From assembly GCF_964252635.1 (NCBI RefSeq), contig NZ_CAXUNP010000001.1:1-64000 (forward strand): 64,000 nt of DNA. Direction: 5' to 3'. The first letter of the stretch is position 1, and the number at the start of each line of letters is the position of its first letter. The position numbers and the translations under genes are program-made. The notes under the pieces are model-generated. The model worked only from the letters and a program-made list of their open reading frames with translations, was not told the origin of the DNA and did not search any database. Of this stretch, positions 8,025 to 18,090 are shown one piece after another. This DNA comes from Jatrophihabitans sp964252635 (lineage in GTDB: Bacteria > Actinomycetota > Actinomycetes > Mycobacteriales > Jatrophihabitantaceae).

Positions 8025-8765
8025 TCAGTCGAGCACCTTGTTCGGGTCGTAGAGCACCACAGTGCCGCCGATCAGGTCGGGCAGGCTCTGCCGCTTGGCC
8101 GACGACAGGAACAGGATGAACGAGATGAGGCCGGTGATGATGCTCAGGATCTGCTGCACGATGACGCCGACGATGTCGCGCAACGCCATCGTGCCAAAGG
8201 TCGCCGACCGACCGTCCACCGGCTTATAGCACCGCATCCCGAGCACGCGGAGCGCCGGCGAGGTGCCCTTGCCCCACAGGACGAGGCCCCAGATCAGGTA
8301 GCCGATCACGAGCGTGACGAGGATCAGCGGGATGGCGAGAAAATAGGCGCCGATGCGGCGGCCGCGGCTCGCGAGCTCGGTGCCGACCGGCAACGTCAGG
8401 CCGGACTCCTGGTGGAAGTAGTAGCCGGGGGGTGCGTATCCCGCAGGTGCGACGGGCGCCGACGGGTAGCCGCCCTGACTGACGGGCGGCGGCGCGGAGC
8501 CGGGCTGCCCGTAGTTGCCCTGTGGCGGCGGCGGGAACCCGCCCTGCGGCTGCTGACCCTGCTGTGTGTAACTGCCCTGTTGACCCTGGGGCGGGTGACC
8601 GCCGCCCTGCGGCTGCTGACCCGGAGGCGGGCCTTGTGGCGGCTGACCGTGTGGCGGCTGACCGTGTGGCGGCTGACCGTGTGGCGGCTGACCGTGTGGC
8701 GGTTGGCCGCCGCCGTGGGGCGGCTGGTTGGGGTCCGAGGGGTCGTGCTTGCCGAAGTCGGTCAC
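8025..8765 (-). CDS. RDD family membrane protein with Pro/Gln-rich tail
   Basis: A 246-residue integral membrane protein. Residues about 1-120 are a low-complexity cytoplasmic tail rich in Pro, Gln and Gly, including GQPPH repeats. The RDD domain follows, with membrane segments near YFLAIPLILVTLVIGYLIWG and IVGVIVQQILSIITGLISF. In frame, coding continues upstream to 9245, but GTG at 8765 has AAGGAG 7 nt before it and gives the normal MTDFGKHD beginning, so I use that start. RDD proteins are of unclear function; some act in ion exchange or interact with ABC systems. It converges with the esterase gene, 16 bp away. Confidence 0.85.
   Translation of the reverse strand: MTDFGKHDPSDPNQPPHGGGQPPHGQPPHGQPPHGQPPHGQPPQGPPPGQQPQGGGHPPQGQQGSYTQQGQQPQGGFPPPPQGNYGQPGSAPPPVSQGGYPSAPVAPAGYAPPGYYFHQESGLTLPVGTELASRGRRIGAYFLAIPLILVTLVIGYLIWGLVLWGKGTSPALRVLGMRCYKPVDGRSATFGTMALRDIVGVIVQQILSIITGLISFILFLSSAKRQSLPDLIGGTVVLYDPNKVLD
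8641..8700. repeat. Four 15-bp tandem repeats inside the RDD gene
   Basis: The unit ggctgaccgtgtggc occurs four times without mismatch and encodes (GQPPH)n. Perfect identity at all codon positions suggests recent slippage, so copy number may vary between strains. Confidence 0.9.
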
Positions 8766-8836
8766 CGGCTGGCTCCTTGGCTGGGGCGTCGTCAGTAGCG
8801 CGTCACGGTAGCGCACGCTGACCGCCCCGACCACCG

Positions 8837-10141
8837 TCACGACGTCGTGGCGACCCCGAGCGAGCTGAGGGCGTAGCCGGGGAACACCGAGTTCGGCGAC
8901 CCGACGCCGAGGCGTTTCTGGGCCAGCTCGCCGAGCACGTCGAAGGGGCTGTTCAGGCCGGGCACGTCGCCGCTGTCCACAGTGGTCGCGCTGAGCTTGT
9001 TCCACTTGCCGAACACCGAGCTCTTGGCCAGGCCACCACCCAGCAGCCACATGACGCTGCCGTGGCCGTGGTCGGTGCCGCCGCTGTCGTTCATCGCGAC
9101 CCGGCGCCCGAACTCGGTCATGACGACGACGGTGACTCGCTTGCGGCGGGTCGGCCCGAGGTCGTCCATGAAGGCACGCAGCGCGGTCCCGGCGGCGGCG
9201 AGGTTGTTGTCCAGGTCGTTGGCTTCGTCGGTGTGGGTGTCCCAACCGCCGACGTCGACGGTGGCGACCTGCATGCCGACCTCGGCCTTGAGGATGCCGG
9301 CGATGTCCTTCAGCGCGCTTGCGAAGGCGCCGCTGGGGTAGACGGTCGTGGTGGCCGGCTTGGCCTGGATGGTGGCGGCAGTGGTCAGGGCGGCCAGGGT
9401 GTCCGGTACGTCGTCGGCCAACGGGCTGCCCACGCCGCGGTACAGGGTCGACATTGCTTTCTCAGCTGCTGCGCTGTAGCTCGCAGTGCCGGGGAAGGTG
9501 AACGTGTTGATGCCGGACAGTGTTACTGACGGGACCGGCCCGGCGAGGGATGCGGGGGTGGCCGAGCCCTCGGAGATGGCCCGGAAGGTCGTCCCCAAGC
9601 CCATCTGACTCAGCGCCCGGTCCAGCCAGCCGGTCGTTGCGGTGTCGGATCCGCCCTTCTCTAGGAATTGAGCCGCCTGAAAGTGGCTGTGACTGACTCC
9701 CGGCACCGAGACCGCGGGCACGAAGGCCAGCTCGCCCGTCCCCCAGAGGCCGTCGTAGAGCGGCTTGAGGTTCTTGTTCAGGGCCCACCCCGAGGTGCCG
9801 GGCAGAGCGATGGCGTCCGTGGGGACGAGCTTGCTCCGCACCGTTCTCAGGTAGTCCACGCCGAGGTCGCTCGAGCTCGGCACCAGGATGCGCAGCCCGT
9901 CGGCCGCGCCGCGCATGAACACGACGACCAGCGTCTGGTCGTTGGCGGTCGCGGCCGAGGCGAACGACGCCCGGCTGGTCACCAGCTGGCTGCCGAGGGT
10001 GGCGACGCCGGCCATGCCCACGCCGGCGAGGAAGCGACGGCGGGTCCACCCGCTCTGGCCCCACGCCTCGTCCTGCGCAGCGAGCTCGCAGCTGACCCGC
10101 TCGGCGCGGCGGCGCAGGACGGTGTCGAAGGTGCCGGTCAT
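8837..10141 (-). CDS. DUF1501 protein, Tat-exported
   Basis: A 434-residue protein of the DUF1501 family, which belongs to the alkaline phosphatase/sulfatase-like fold. The twin-arginine signal is TRRRFLAGVGMAG at about residues 29-41, followed by a hydrophobic segment, so the folded protein is probably exported. Conserved features include VVVFMRGAADGL, SHSHFQAAQFLE and TDHGHGSVMWLLGGG. It lies downstream of the DUF1800 gene, its standard partner across bacteria. The ATG has GGAG 7 nt upstream and overlaps the stop of a 24-codon ORF (ATGA). Its substrate is unknown. Confidence 0.88.
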   Translation of the reverse strand: MTGTFDTVLRRRAERVSCELAAQDEAWGQSGWTRRRFLAGVGMAGVATLGSQLVTSRASFASAATANDQTLVVVFMRGAADGLRILVPSSSDLGVDYLRTVRSKLVPTDAIALPGTSGWALNKNLKPLYDGLWGTGELAFVPAVSVPGVSHSHFQAAQFLEKGGSDTATTGWLDRALSQMGLGTTFRAISEGSATPASLAGPVPSVTLSGINTFTFPGTASYSAAAEKAMSTLYRGVGSPLADDVPDTLAALTTAATIQAKPATTTVYPSGAFASALKDIAGILKAEVGMQVATVDVGGWDTHTDEANDLDNNLAAAGTALRAFMDDLGPTRRKRVTVVVMTEFGRRVAMNDSGGTDHGHGSVMWLLGGGLAKSSVFGKWNKLSATTVDSGDVPGLNSPFDVLGELAQKRLGVGSPNSVFPGYALSSLGVATTS

Positions 10142-10212
10142 GAGCGAGCTCCGCGAGCAAATGACCCGGCGGTGTGGCCTTCGGCGGCCGGAGTGAAACG
10201 TAGGTCGGTCAT
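10138..10212 (-). CDS. 24-codon micro-ORF coupled to the DUF1501 gene
   Basis: This ORF reads MTDLRFTPAAEGHTAGSFAR and then GARS. Its ATG has GGAG 7 nt upstream and its TGA overlaps the DUF1501 ATG. The start contexts of the micro-ORF and of DUF1501 are near copies (ggtcatgagagagctccg against ggtcatgagcgagctccg on the plus strand). It could be a coupling leader peptide or simply a duplicated start region. No homology is claimed. Confidence 0.35.
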   Translation of the reverse strand: MTDLRFTPAAEGHTAGSFARGARS

Positions 10213-10225
10213 GAGAGAGCTCCGT

Positions 10226-11701
10226 TCAGCGGAAGGCGTGATGGGGGGCGTTCAGAATGAGCGCGGCCAGGGTGCCAGCCAGCCAGCGCAGGACCGACCG
10301 GTCCATGGACGTGCCCGCCGGCTCACCCAGATACGTTTGCAAGGCGGCGAGGTGCGCGGCGGACCAGCTCATCCCGGTCAGACGTTTGGTCATGAGGCTG
10401 ATCGCTTCGCCGCTGCTGGTCGGGGTCGCGCCGCCGTACAGCGAGGCCGTCGATGGCGCCGGAAATCCAGCCCACCAGGCCCCAGTCATGGCCTGGTGCA
10501 TGCTCCAGAGCTGAAGGATTGTCCCGGAGGAGCGCCAGGAGTTGGCGTCGTCGGGGTAGCCGTTCGGCGCGGGCCAGTCGAGGGGGCGGTTGCCCATCTG
10601 ATAGGTGACCCAGTTCAGGGTGCCGAGCGCCTTGGTCATGTCGTTGGGCGTGATGTCGAGCAGCCGGATCGTGGCCATGACGTTCTCGGCCGGGCGGCGC
10701 ACCTTCTTGCCGCGGGACTCCCAGAACTCCGTCGAGCGCAGGATGGTCGACAACATGGGCAGGATCTGCGTGCCGCTCGCGGTGTAGGCCGCGGCCACCG
10801 CGGCCACCAGGTCGGCCGACGGGGTGTCGCTGACCAGCCTGACGCAAAGCTTCTGCGCGAGGTGCTTGGCGGTGGCCGAATGGCCGGCCAGGTACCGCAG
10901 CAGGGCGTCGCCCGCCTTCTCGCCGCCCGCCGCCGTCGTGTTGGCGTTGGTGAACCCGAGGACCGTGACCTTGCCGGTGCCATGAATGTCGGGGTTGTAG
11001 ACGTAGTGGTTGTTGGCGTCGAGGGTGCGCCCGGTGAGCAGCTTGGCCGCGTTCTTGACGTCGTTCTCGGAGTAGATGCGCCCGACGGTGTGCATCTCCA
11101 TCAGCTCGCGGCCGTAGTTCTCGTTGACGGCGAGCTTGGTCGACTGGGCGAGGTTCAGCGACAGCAGCATGGCCGGGTTCTTGGCCGAGGCCAGCAGCAT
11201 GTCGGTGAACGAGCCCAGGACGTAGGGCCGGATGACGTCGCGGTCGTGGGTGTGCCGGGTGGTCCACAGGTCGCCGTTGTGGTTGGGGACGTTGAGGTGG
11301 TTGCTGAAGAAGTCGACCAGCACCTCGTAGAGCTGCGCCTCGCTCCACGCCTGCAGGCCCATGGTGACCTGGCTGAGCTGGTCCATCGCGTCCGACCCAT
11401 ATGGGTTGCCGTTCGCGGCCAGGGTGGCACGCAGGTCGAAGGGGCTCAACGACAGCAGCGGCCCCTGGGCCGCCACCGCCGGGTTGCCGGAGTAGCCCTG
11501 GCAGCGGCGGCCGGCTGCGACCTGTGCGGCGTACCAGGCGTCCGGGCCGGTCTGGGCGAGGGAGGCACGCGAGGCGGTGGTCGGGCCGAAGGCGCAGCGC
11601 GAGAGCAGGTGGTTGACGGGATCCCAGACGAGCGGCGCCGCGGCGGTCCGGGCGGCATTCCCTTGCGCCAACGCGATCGTCGGGTAGATGCGGATGGACA
11701 C
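10226..11701 (-). CDS. DUF1800 protein
   Basis: A 491-residue DUF1800 protein, typically encoded just before a DUF1501 gene. The opening WDPVNHLLSRCAFGPT, the central DFFSNHLNVPN, and NYGRELMEMHTVG are family features. I chose GTG at 11701, with AAAGG about 8 nt upstream; an ATG at 11773 would add 24 residues that are weakly protein-like. No classical signal peptide is evident in either form, so export, if any, may depend on the Tat-exported DUF1501 partner. The pair has been linked to surface or extracellular enzymatic roles, but no reaction is established. Confidence 0.82.
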   Translation of the reverse strand: MSIRIYPTIALAQGNAARTAAAPLVWDPVNHLLSRCAFGPTTASRASLAQTGPDAWYAAQVAAGRRCQGYSGNPAVAAQGPLLSLSPFDLRATLAANGNPYGSDAMDQLSQVTMGLQAWSEAQLYEVLVDFFSNHLNVPNHNGDLWTTRHTHDRDVIRPYVLGSFTDMLLASAKNPAMLLSLNLAQSTKLAVNENYGRELMEMHTVGRIYSENDVKNAAKLLTGRTLDANNHYVYNPDIHGTGKVTVLGFTNANTTAAGGEKAGDALLRYLAGHSATAKHLAQKLCVRLVSDTPSADLVAAVAAAYTASGTQILPMLSTILRSTEFWESRGKKVRRPAENVMATIRLLDITPNDMTKALGTLNWVTYQMGNRPLDWPAPNGYPDDANSWRSSGTILQLWSMHQAMTGAWWAGFPAPSTASLYGGATPTSSGEAISLMTKRLTGMSWSAAHLAALQTYLGEPAGTSMDRSVLRWLAGTLAALILNAPHHAFR

Positions 11702-11911
11702 GGCGGGGACCTTTCGACCTCGGGTCCCGAAGCGCAGCGGGCCGGCTTCGGAGTGGAACGCCCCCGCGCTCATGTAAGTTCTGCGTGAAGTTACCCGTAG
11801 TCGAACGTCCCTAACCAGAAAAGTCGAAGGTCCCGCCGACAGGTTCTCGAGTCGTCTCCGGCCCGGTTTTCCGGGGCGTTGCCCGCTTTGTCCAACGGCT
11901 ACGTTAGGAGA
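11702..11911. other. Divergent promoter region of DUF1800 and gnd
   Basis: This 210-bp gap separates the two divergent genes. TACGTT at 11900-11905, 6 nt before the gnd ATG (11912), is a leaderless -10 box for gnd. For DUF1800 only a weak TAACTT-like box is visible on the minus strand. I see no other gene here. Confidence 0.45.
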
Positions 11912-13354
11912 ATGAGTGAATCTGCATCGGCGACCATCGGCGTCACCGGCCTCGCGGTCATGGGCCGCAACCTGGCCCGCAACCTGGCCCACAACGGGCA
12001 CACGGTGGCGCTGCACAACCGCACCAACGCCCGCACGACCGACCTCGTCGACAAGCACGGTGACGAGGGCACCTTCGTACCGTCCGAGTCGCTCGAGGGC
12101 TTCGTCGCCTCGCTGACCACGCCGCGGGCGATCATCATCATGGTCAAGGCCGGCGGACCCACCGACGCCGTGATCGACGAGCTCGCGCCCCTGCTCGACG
12201 AGGGCGACATCATCGTCGACTGCGGCAACGCCCACTACAGCGACACCCGCCGGCGCGAGCACGACCTGTCCGAGCGGGGGATCCATTTCGTCGGCTGCGG
12301 CGTCTCCGGCGGCGAGGAGGGCGCGCTGCTCGGCCCGTCGATCATGCCCGGCGGCTCCGAGCAGTCCTACGCGAAGCTCGGGCCCATCTTCGAGTCCATC
12401 GCCGCCGACGTCGACGACACCCCGTGCTGCGTCCACGTTGGCCCGGACGGCGCCGGCCACTTCGTCAAGATGGTGCACAACGGCATCGAGTACGCCGACA
12501 TGCAGCTCATCGCCGAGGCCTACGACCTGCTGCGCGCCGGACTCGGCGCGTCACCGGCCGAGATCGCGGACATCTTTCGCAGCTGGAACGAGGGCGACCT
12601 CGAGTCCTTCCTGATCGAGATCACCGCGGACGTCCTGGCCCAGAACGACGACGCCACCGGCAAGCCCTTCGTCGACGTCGTCCTGGACCAGGCCGAGCAG
12701 AAGGGCACCGGCCGCTGGACGGTGCAGAGCGCCCTCGACCTGGGCGTGCCGATCACCGGCATCGCCGAGGCGACGTTCGCGCGAGCGCTGTCGGGCCACG
12801 CCGAGCAGCGCAGGCCGGCGCAGGAGGCGTTCGGCTCCGAGATCGGCGACCTCGCGATCACCGACCGCGACGCGTTCATCGAGGAGGTCCGCCTCGCGCT
12901 GTACGCGTCCAAGGTGGTCGCCTACGCCCAGGGCTTCGACCAGATCAAGGCCGGCTCCCGGGAGTACGGCTGGGACGTCGACCCGGGCGCCATGGCCACC
13001 ATCTGGCGCGGCGGCTGCATCATCCGGGCCCGCTTCCTCAACCGCATCCGCGACGCCTACGCCGACGACCCCGACCTGTCGTCGCTGCTCGTCGCGCCGT
13101 ACTTCGCCGACGCCGTTCGTTCGGGCGTCGACGCGTGGCGACACGTGGTCGTGCAGGCGACCCAGGCCGGTATCCCCATTCCCGCCTTCGCGTCGTCGCT
13201 GTCGTACTACGACGGGCTGCGCCGTGACCGGCTGCCCGCCGCGCTCATTCAGGGGCTGCGCGACAACTTCGGGGCGCACACCTACAAGCGGGTCGACCGC
13301 GAGGGCACCTTCCACGTCGAGTGGGCGGGCGACAAGGCCGAGCACGACGCGTAG
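11912..13354 (+). CDS. gnd: 6-phosphogluconate dehydrogenase, long NADP type
   Basis: Oxidative decarboxylation of 6-phosphogluconate to ribulose 5-phosphate, normally with NADP. The 480-residue length and all-helical C-terminal half mark the classical long form. Seen are the Rossmann motif GVTGLAVMGRNLARNLA, the substrate loop GCGVSGGEEGALLGPSIMPGG, the catalytic lysine stretch GAGHFVKMVHNGIEYADMQL, and a C-terminal HTYKRVDREGTFH. I chose the ATG at 11912 because of its leaderless -10 box; an upstream ATG at 11879 lies before that box. A second, short-form enzyme is encoded 2 kb away. Confidence 0.95.
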   Translation: MSESASATIGVTGLAVMGRNLARNLAHNGHTVALHNRTNARTTDLVDKHGDEGTFVPSESLEGFVASLTTPRAIIIMVKAGGPTDAVIDELAPLLDEGDIIVDCGNAHYSDTRRREHDLSERGIHFVGCGVSGGEEGALLGPSIMPGGSEQSYAKLGPIFESIAADVDDTPCCVHVGPDGAGHFVKMVHNGIEYADMQLIAEAYDLLRAGLGASPAEIADIFRSWNEGDLESFLIEITADVLAQNDDATGKPFVDVVLDQAEQKGTGRWTVQSALDLGVPITGIAEATFARALSGHAEQRRPAQEAFGSEIGDLAITDRDAFIEEVRLALYASKVVAYAQGFDQIKAGSREYGWDVDPGAMATIWRGGCIIRARFLNRIRDAYADDPDLSSLLVAPYFADAVRSGVDAWRHVVVQATQAGIPIPAFASSLSYYDGLRRDRLPAALIQGLRDNFGAHTYKRVDREGTFHVEWAGDKAEHDA

Positions 13355-13395
13355 GCGACCGGTCGCCGGGAGCTGAGGGTCAGTCCGGTCGCGGT

Positions 13396-13438
13396 CCGGG
13401 TCACGCCGACCTGCCCCACGTGCGTGGTCGGTGACCGG
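13396..13438. terminator. Possible bidirectional terminator hairpin
   Basis: Between two convergent genes, ggtcacgCCGACC and GGTCGGtgacc form a stem of about 10 bp with a small bulge and a 14-nt loop. No U-tract is present, as is usual in actinobacteria. Confidence 0.35.
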
Positions 13439-13458
13439 GCAGTGCGACCGGTGCGGCC

Positions 13459-13500
13459 GGTGCTGCGATGGTGCTGCGATGGTGCTGCGATGGTGCTGGG
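13459..13500. repeat. 11-bp tandem repeat
   Basis: The unit ggtgctgcgat occurs three times (13459-13491), followed by a partial copy, directly next to the stop codon of the minus-strand membrane protein gene. No function is evident. Confidence 0.85.
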
Positions 13501-15114
13501 TCAGGTGGGACGCTCGTCGAGATCCATCTCGTGGTCGAGGTCCTGGTCGATCGTCTCGTCCGTGCGGACGGCGTCCCGGCTGGAGGCGCCGGGGTCGTCC
13601 CCGGCCCCGTCGTCGGCCTCAGGCGCGGGGTTGTTCGGCCCGTAGTAGCGACGGGGTTGCTGGACGCCCCGGCCCGACACGGGGGGCGGGTCGTCGTGGC
13701 CGTGCGAACGGAACGCGGGCATCTCACCGGTCGTGGTCGGGCTCTGCTCGGCCGGGTTCCAGGTCTGTGACGGCTCGGCCGCGGCGTCCTGGTCGGCCTG
13801 CGGGGAGTCCTCGGACGGGGCCGGCGCGTCGTGCCCGGCGGCGCCGGCTCGTGCCCGGAAGCGCTCGGCGTCCGGATGACCCTCGGGTGGCTCCAGCAGG
13901 AACGGCGGTTCGGTCTGCGGTGCCGGCTCGGGAGCGACCGGCTGCGGTTCGGTGGGCTGCGGTTCGGTGGGCTGCGGCCCGGCGGGCTCGGGGCTGACCG
14001 GCTGCGGCTCGGTCGGGTGCGGGCCATCGGGTGCGGGGCCGACCGGTTCGGGTGCCGCGGGCTCGGGTGCCGCGGGCTCGGGTGCGGTCGACTCCGGGCT
14101 GACGTCCTCCGGCGCCCGGTAGGCGGCGTTGCGGTCGGAATCGGTCTCCCGGCCGCCGTTGTCCCGGCCGTCGTTGTCCGCGCTATCCGCGTCACGGTCC
14201 GAGAGGTTGCCACGGTCGCTGTCGGGGTGGTCGCTGTCGGCGTGGTCGCTGTCGGGGTGGTCGCTGTCGTCGTGCAGGCGCTCCCCCACGTAGAGGGCTC
14301 CTGCCCCGGCCGCCGCTCCGGCGCCGGCCAACGGCAGCTCGGTCGTGACCGCCGAGGACCGCTGGTCACCGTCGCTCGAGCCTGAGGTGCCGGGCGTGCC
14401 GTACCCACCGGAACGTTCCCCGGTCGGATAGGCCCCACCCGTGTGCTCCGCGGCCGGACGGTCGTGAGCGCCCTGCCGGTAGTCGTCCTGCGGGTAGTCG
14501 TCCGAGCGCTCGTCGCGTCGGTAGTCGTCCGAAGGCTCGTCGCGCCGGTAGTCGTCCTGCGTGTAGTCCTCGGGACGCTCGCTGTCCTGGTCCGCGGCGG
14601 CGCGCCGTGCGGCGGCCTGGGCGTCCCGGGTGCTGTGTACCGACAGGCGGCCGATGGCGACGGCCGCGAACAGGATGATCAGCGCACCCAGCCCCGTGAA
14701 GAACGCCAGGTACTCGGCGACGTAGCGGCGGTCACCGGCCGCCGACGGCGCGCCGGGTGAGCCGAGGGTCAGCAGGTAGGACACCTGCTGGCCGACGACG
14801 AACCAGCCGCCGGCCAGGGCTGCGATCCACGCCCCGAAGCTGGTGACGATGCGGTTCGCCGAGAGGATGAGCAGCACACCACCGAGCACCGCGATGCCGC
14901 CGGGCAGGACCTCATACCAGCCGCGCGCGGCGGTCCAGTGCCAGGTCTCGTGCGGATGGGGCGTGTAGGCAAAGTGGAACGACGGCCCGACGAACGGGAT
15001 GAACGCACCCCAGATGCCGGCCAGCACGAGGACCACTCCGGACACGGCGCCGCGGCCGCGCGACAGCCGCATCCCTGCTCGAGGCGGGGCCGCGTCGGTG
15101 TCGGCTTCGCTCAC
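13501..15114 (-). CDS. Four-TM membrane protein with long disordered acidic tail
   Basis: A 537-residue protein I cannot assign to a named family. Residues about 20-165 contain four hydrophobic segments (around SGVVLVLAGIWGAFIPFVG, VLPGGIAVLGGVLLIL, GAWIAALAGGWFVV and AEYLAFFTGLGALIILFAA). The remaining 370 residues are low complexity, with short repeats such as DDYRRDE, DSDHPDSDHADS, EPAAPEPAAPEP and TEPQPTEPQP, so probably disordered and cytoplasmic. The GTG start has GGAGGT 8 nt upstream. It converges with gnd. The family recurs in actinobacteria as conserved membrane proteins without known role. Confidence 0.8.
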   Translation of the reverse strand: MSEADTDAAPPRAGMRLSRGRGAVSGVVLVLAGIWGAFIPFVGPSFHFAYTPHPHETWHWTAARGWYEVLPGGIAVLGGVLLILSANRIVTSFGAWIAALAGGWFVVGQQVSYLLTLGSPGAPSAAGDRRYVAEYLAFFTGLGALIILFAAVAIGRLSVHSTRDAQAAARRAAADQDSERPEDYTQDDYRRDEPSDDYRRDERSDDYPQDDYRQGAHDRPAAEHTGGAYPTGERSGGYGTPGTSGSSDGDQRSSAVTTELPLAGAGAAAGAGALYVGERLHDDSDHPDSDHADSDHPDSDRGNLSDRDADSADNDGRDNGGRETDSDRNAAYRAPEDVSPESTAPEPAAPEPAAPEPVGPAPDGPHPTEPQPVSPEPAGPQPTEPQPTEPQPVAPEPAPQTEPPFLLEPPEGHPDAERFRARAGAAGHDAPAPSEDSPQADQDAAAEPSQTWNPAEQSPTTTGEMPAFRSHGHDDPPPVSGRGVQQPRRYYGPNNPAPEADDGAGDDPGASSRDAVRTDETIDQDLDHEMDLDERPT

Positions 15115-15227
15115 GGTGGAGCACCTCCGGCGTCAGCGGACGCAGAACCGTCCGTGGACCCCCAGCGTTACCCAGAGCTGCCGAACCGGCCCGAAGGCAC
15201 GCCGATCACGCCCCGGTCATCCCCGAT

Positions 15228-15333
15228 CACGAGCGAGCTCCGTTGCGCTCGCGTCACTCGCCGGTGTTCCCGCCTTCGGTGATCAACAGACTCAATCGGC
15301 TCGGCAGCACGAGCAAGCTCGGCTGCGCTCGCC

Positions 15334-15346
<13 letters not shown>
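15228..15346. repeat. 39-bp direct repeat flanking the gnd2 stop
   Basis: Two copies (15228-15266 and 15308-15346), identical at 35 of 39 positions, lie 80 bp apart. The right copy covers the last codons of the minus-strand 6PGDH gene. Each contains a GAGCGAGCTCCG-like core with partly complementary arms (CGAGCG/CGCTCG). Similar cores occur at 10143-10154 and 10213-10225. This looks like a REP-type element. The rest of 15115-15333 holds no gene. Confidence 0.6.
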
Positions 15347-16356
<1,010 letters not shown>

Positions 16357-16360
16357 GGTG

Positions 16361-18034
16361 TCAGTCGTCCTTTCGAGCGTTCCGGTACCGCTGGATCAAG
16401 GCGTTCGTGGAGCTGTCGTGCGTGAGGTCGGGAGATTCGTCCGAGGTCAGCTCGCCGGCGACCCTCTTGGCCAGCACCTTGCCCAGTTCGACGCCCCACT
16501 GGTCGAAGCTGTTGATCGACCAGATCGTGCCCTGGGTGAACACGCTGTGCTCGTACAGGGCGACCAGCGTGCCCACCGCGTGCGGGGTCAGGTGGTCCAG
16601 CAGGACCGTGTTCGACGGGCGGGTGCCGTCGCACACGCGGTGCGGCACCAGCCAGTCGCGCGTGCCCTCGGCCGCCACCTGCTCGGCCGTCTTGCCGAAG
16701 GCCAGCGCCTCGCCCTGCGCGAACACGTTGGCCGTCAGCAGGTCCTGGTGGGTGGCGCCGGCCGGTGCCGCGTCGGACCGGGCCAGCAGCGGGTTCAGCG
16801 AGTGCAGGAACCCGATGAAGTCGGCCGGGATGAGCTCGGTGCCCTGGTGGATGAGCTGGTAGAAGCTGTGCTGGCCGTTCGTGCCCGGCTCGCCCCAGTA
16901 GACCGGGCCGGTCGCGTAGTCGACCCGCTCGCCGGTGAGCGTGACGTGCTTGCCGTTCGACTCCATGGTCAGCTGCTGCAGGTAGGCGGGGAAACGCTTC
17001 AGGTACTGGTCGTAGGGCAGGACGGCCTGCGTCTGGGCGTCGAAGAAGTCGGCGTACCAGACCGTCAGCAGACCGAGCAGCACCGGCAGGTTCTCCGCGA
17101 AGGGGGCCGTGCGGAAGTGCTCGTCCATGGCGTGGAAACCAGCAAGCAGATCACCGAAGCCCTCAGGCCCGATGGCGATCATCGTGGACAGGCCGATGGC
17201 CGAGTCCATGGAGTAGCGGCCGCCGACCCAGTCCCAGAAGCCAAACATGTTCATGACGTCGATGCCGAACTCCGAGACGGCGTCGGAGTTGGTCGACACC
17301 GCGACGAAGTGCTTCGCGATCGCGGCCTTGCTGTCCAGTGTCGCGAGCAGCCAGTCGCGGGCGGTGGCGGCGTTCGTCATCGTCTCGAGCGTGGTGAACG
17401 TCTTGGACGAGACGATGAACAGCGTCTGCTCGGGATCGAGGTCCCGGGTGGCCTCGGCGAAGTCGGTGCCGTCGACATTGGACACGAAACGGAACGTGAG
17501 GTCGCGCTGGGAGTAGTGCCGCAGCGCCTCGTAGGCCATGACGGGGCCGAGGTCCGAGCCGCCGATGCCGATGTTGACGATGTTGGTGGTGGGCTTGCCG
17601 GTGTGGCCCAGCCACTTGCCGCTGCGCACCTTGTCGGCGAACTCGCCCATCCGGTGCAGCACCTCGTGGACGGCCGGCACGACGTCGACGCCGTCGACCG
17701 AGATCTGCTCACTGGTGGGCGCGCGCAGGGCGACGTGCAGGACGGCGCGGTCCTCGGTGATGTTGATCTTCTCGCCGGCGAACATGTCGGCGATGTGCTC
17801 GCTCAGCCCGGACTGTTCGGCCAACTCGATCAGCAACCGCAGCGTCTCGGCGGTGATCCGGTTCTTCGAGTAGTCGAGGTAGATGCCCTCGGCCTCGACG
17901 GTGAACGTCGTACCGCGGCCGGGGTCGGCGTCGAACAGGTCGCGCAGGGTGGTGTCGGCGATCTCGGCGTGGTGCGCCTGCAGCGCGGCCCAGGCCGGTC
18001 GACGGATGAGGGGGGCGATGTCGGACTCGGTCAT
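16361..18034 (-). CDS. pgi: Glucose-6-phosphate isomerase
   Basis: Interconverts glucose 6-phosphate and fructose 6-phosphate at the branch between glycolysis and the pentose phosphate route. The protein is 557 residues, the normal length. Family signatures GKPTTNIVNIGIGGSDLGP, FIVSSKTFTTLETMTNA and SINSFDQWGVELGK are complete. I prefer the ATG at 18034, which places the conserved PAW about as far from the start as in M. tuberculosis Pgi; an ATG at 18067 adds 11 residues. It is first in an operon with the short-form 6PGDH, linking hexose-phosphate entry and exit. Confidence 0.95.
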   Translation of the reverse strand: MTESDIAPLIRRPAWAALQAHHAEIADTTLRDLFDADPGRGTTFTVEAEGIYLDYSKNRITAETLRLLIELAEQSGLSEHIADMFAGEKINITEDRAVLHVALRAPTSEQISVDGVDVVPAVHEVLHRMGEFADKVRSGKWLGHTGKPTTNIVNIGIGGSDLGPVMAYEALRHYSQRDLTFRFVSNVDGTDFAEATRDLDPEQTLFIVSSKTFTTLETMTNAATARDWLLATLDSKAAIAKHFVAVSTNSDAVSEFGIDVMNMFGFWDWVGGRYSMDSAIGLSTMIAIGPEGFGDLLAGFHAMDEHFRTAPFAENLPVLLGLLTVWYADFFDAQTQAVLPYDQYLKRFPAYLQQLTMESNGKHVTLTGERVDYATGPVYWGEPGTNGQHSFYQLIHQGTELIPADFIGFLHSLNPLLARSDAAPAGATHQDLLTANVFAQGEALAFGKTAEQVAAEGTRDWLVPHRVCDGTRPSNTVLLDHLTPHAVGTLVALYEHSVFTQGTIWSINSFDQWGVELGKVLAKRVAGELTSDESPDLTHDSSTNALIQRYRNARKDD

Positions 18035-18090
18035 GGGCAGCGTTCCAGGACGATCCTCATGGGTCATGCCTACCAGACCCGCGGATGGCG

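Noticed and set aside
8641..8700. Regular repeats that could suggest a CRISPR array
   Set aside because: Units are contiguous, without spacers, in frame within the RDD gene, and no cas genes are present.
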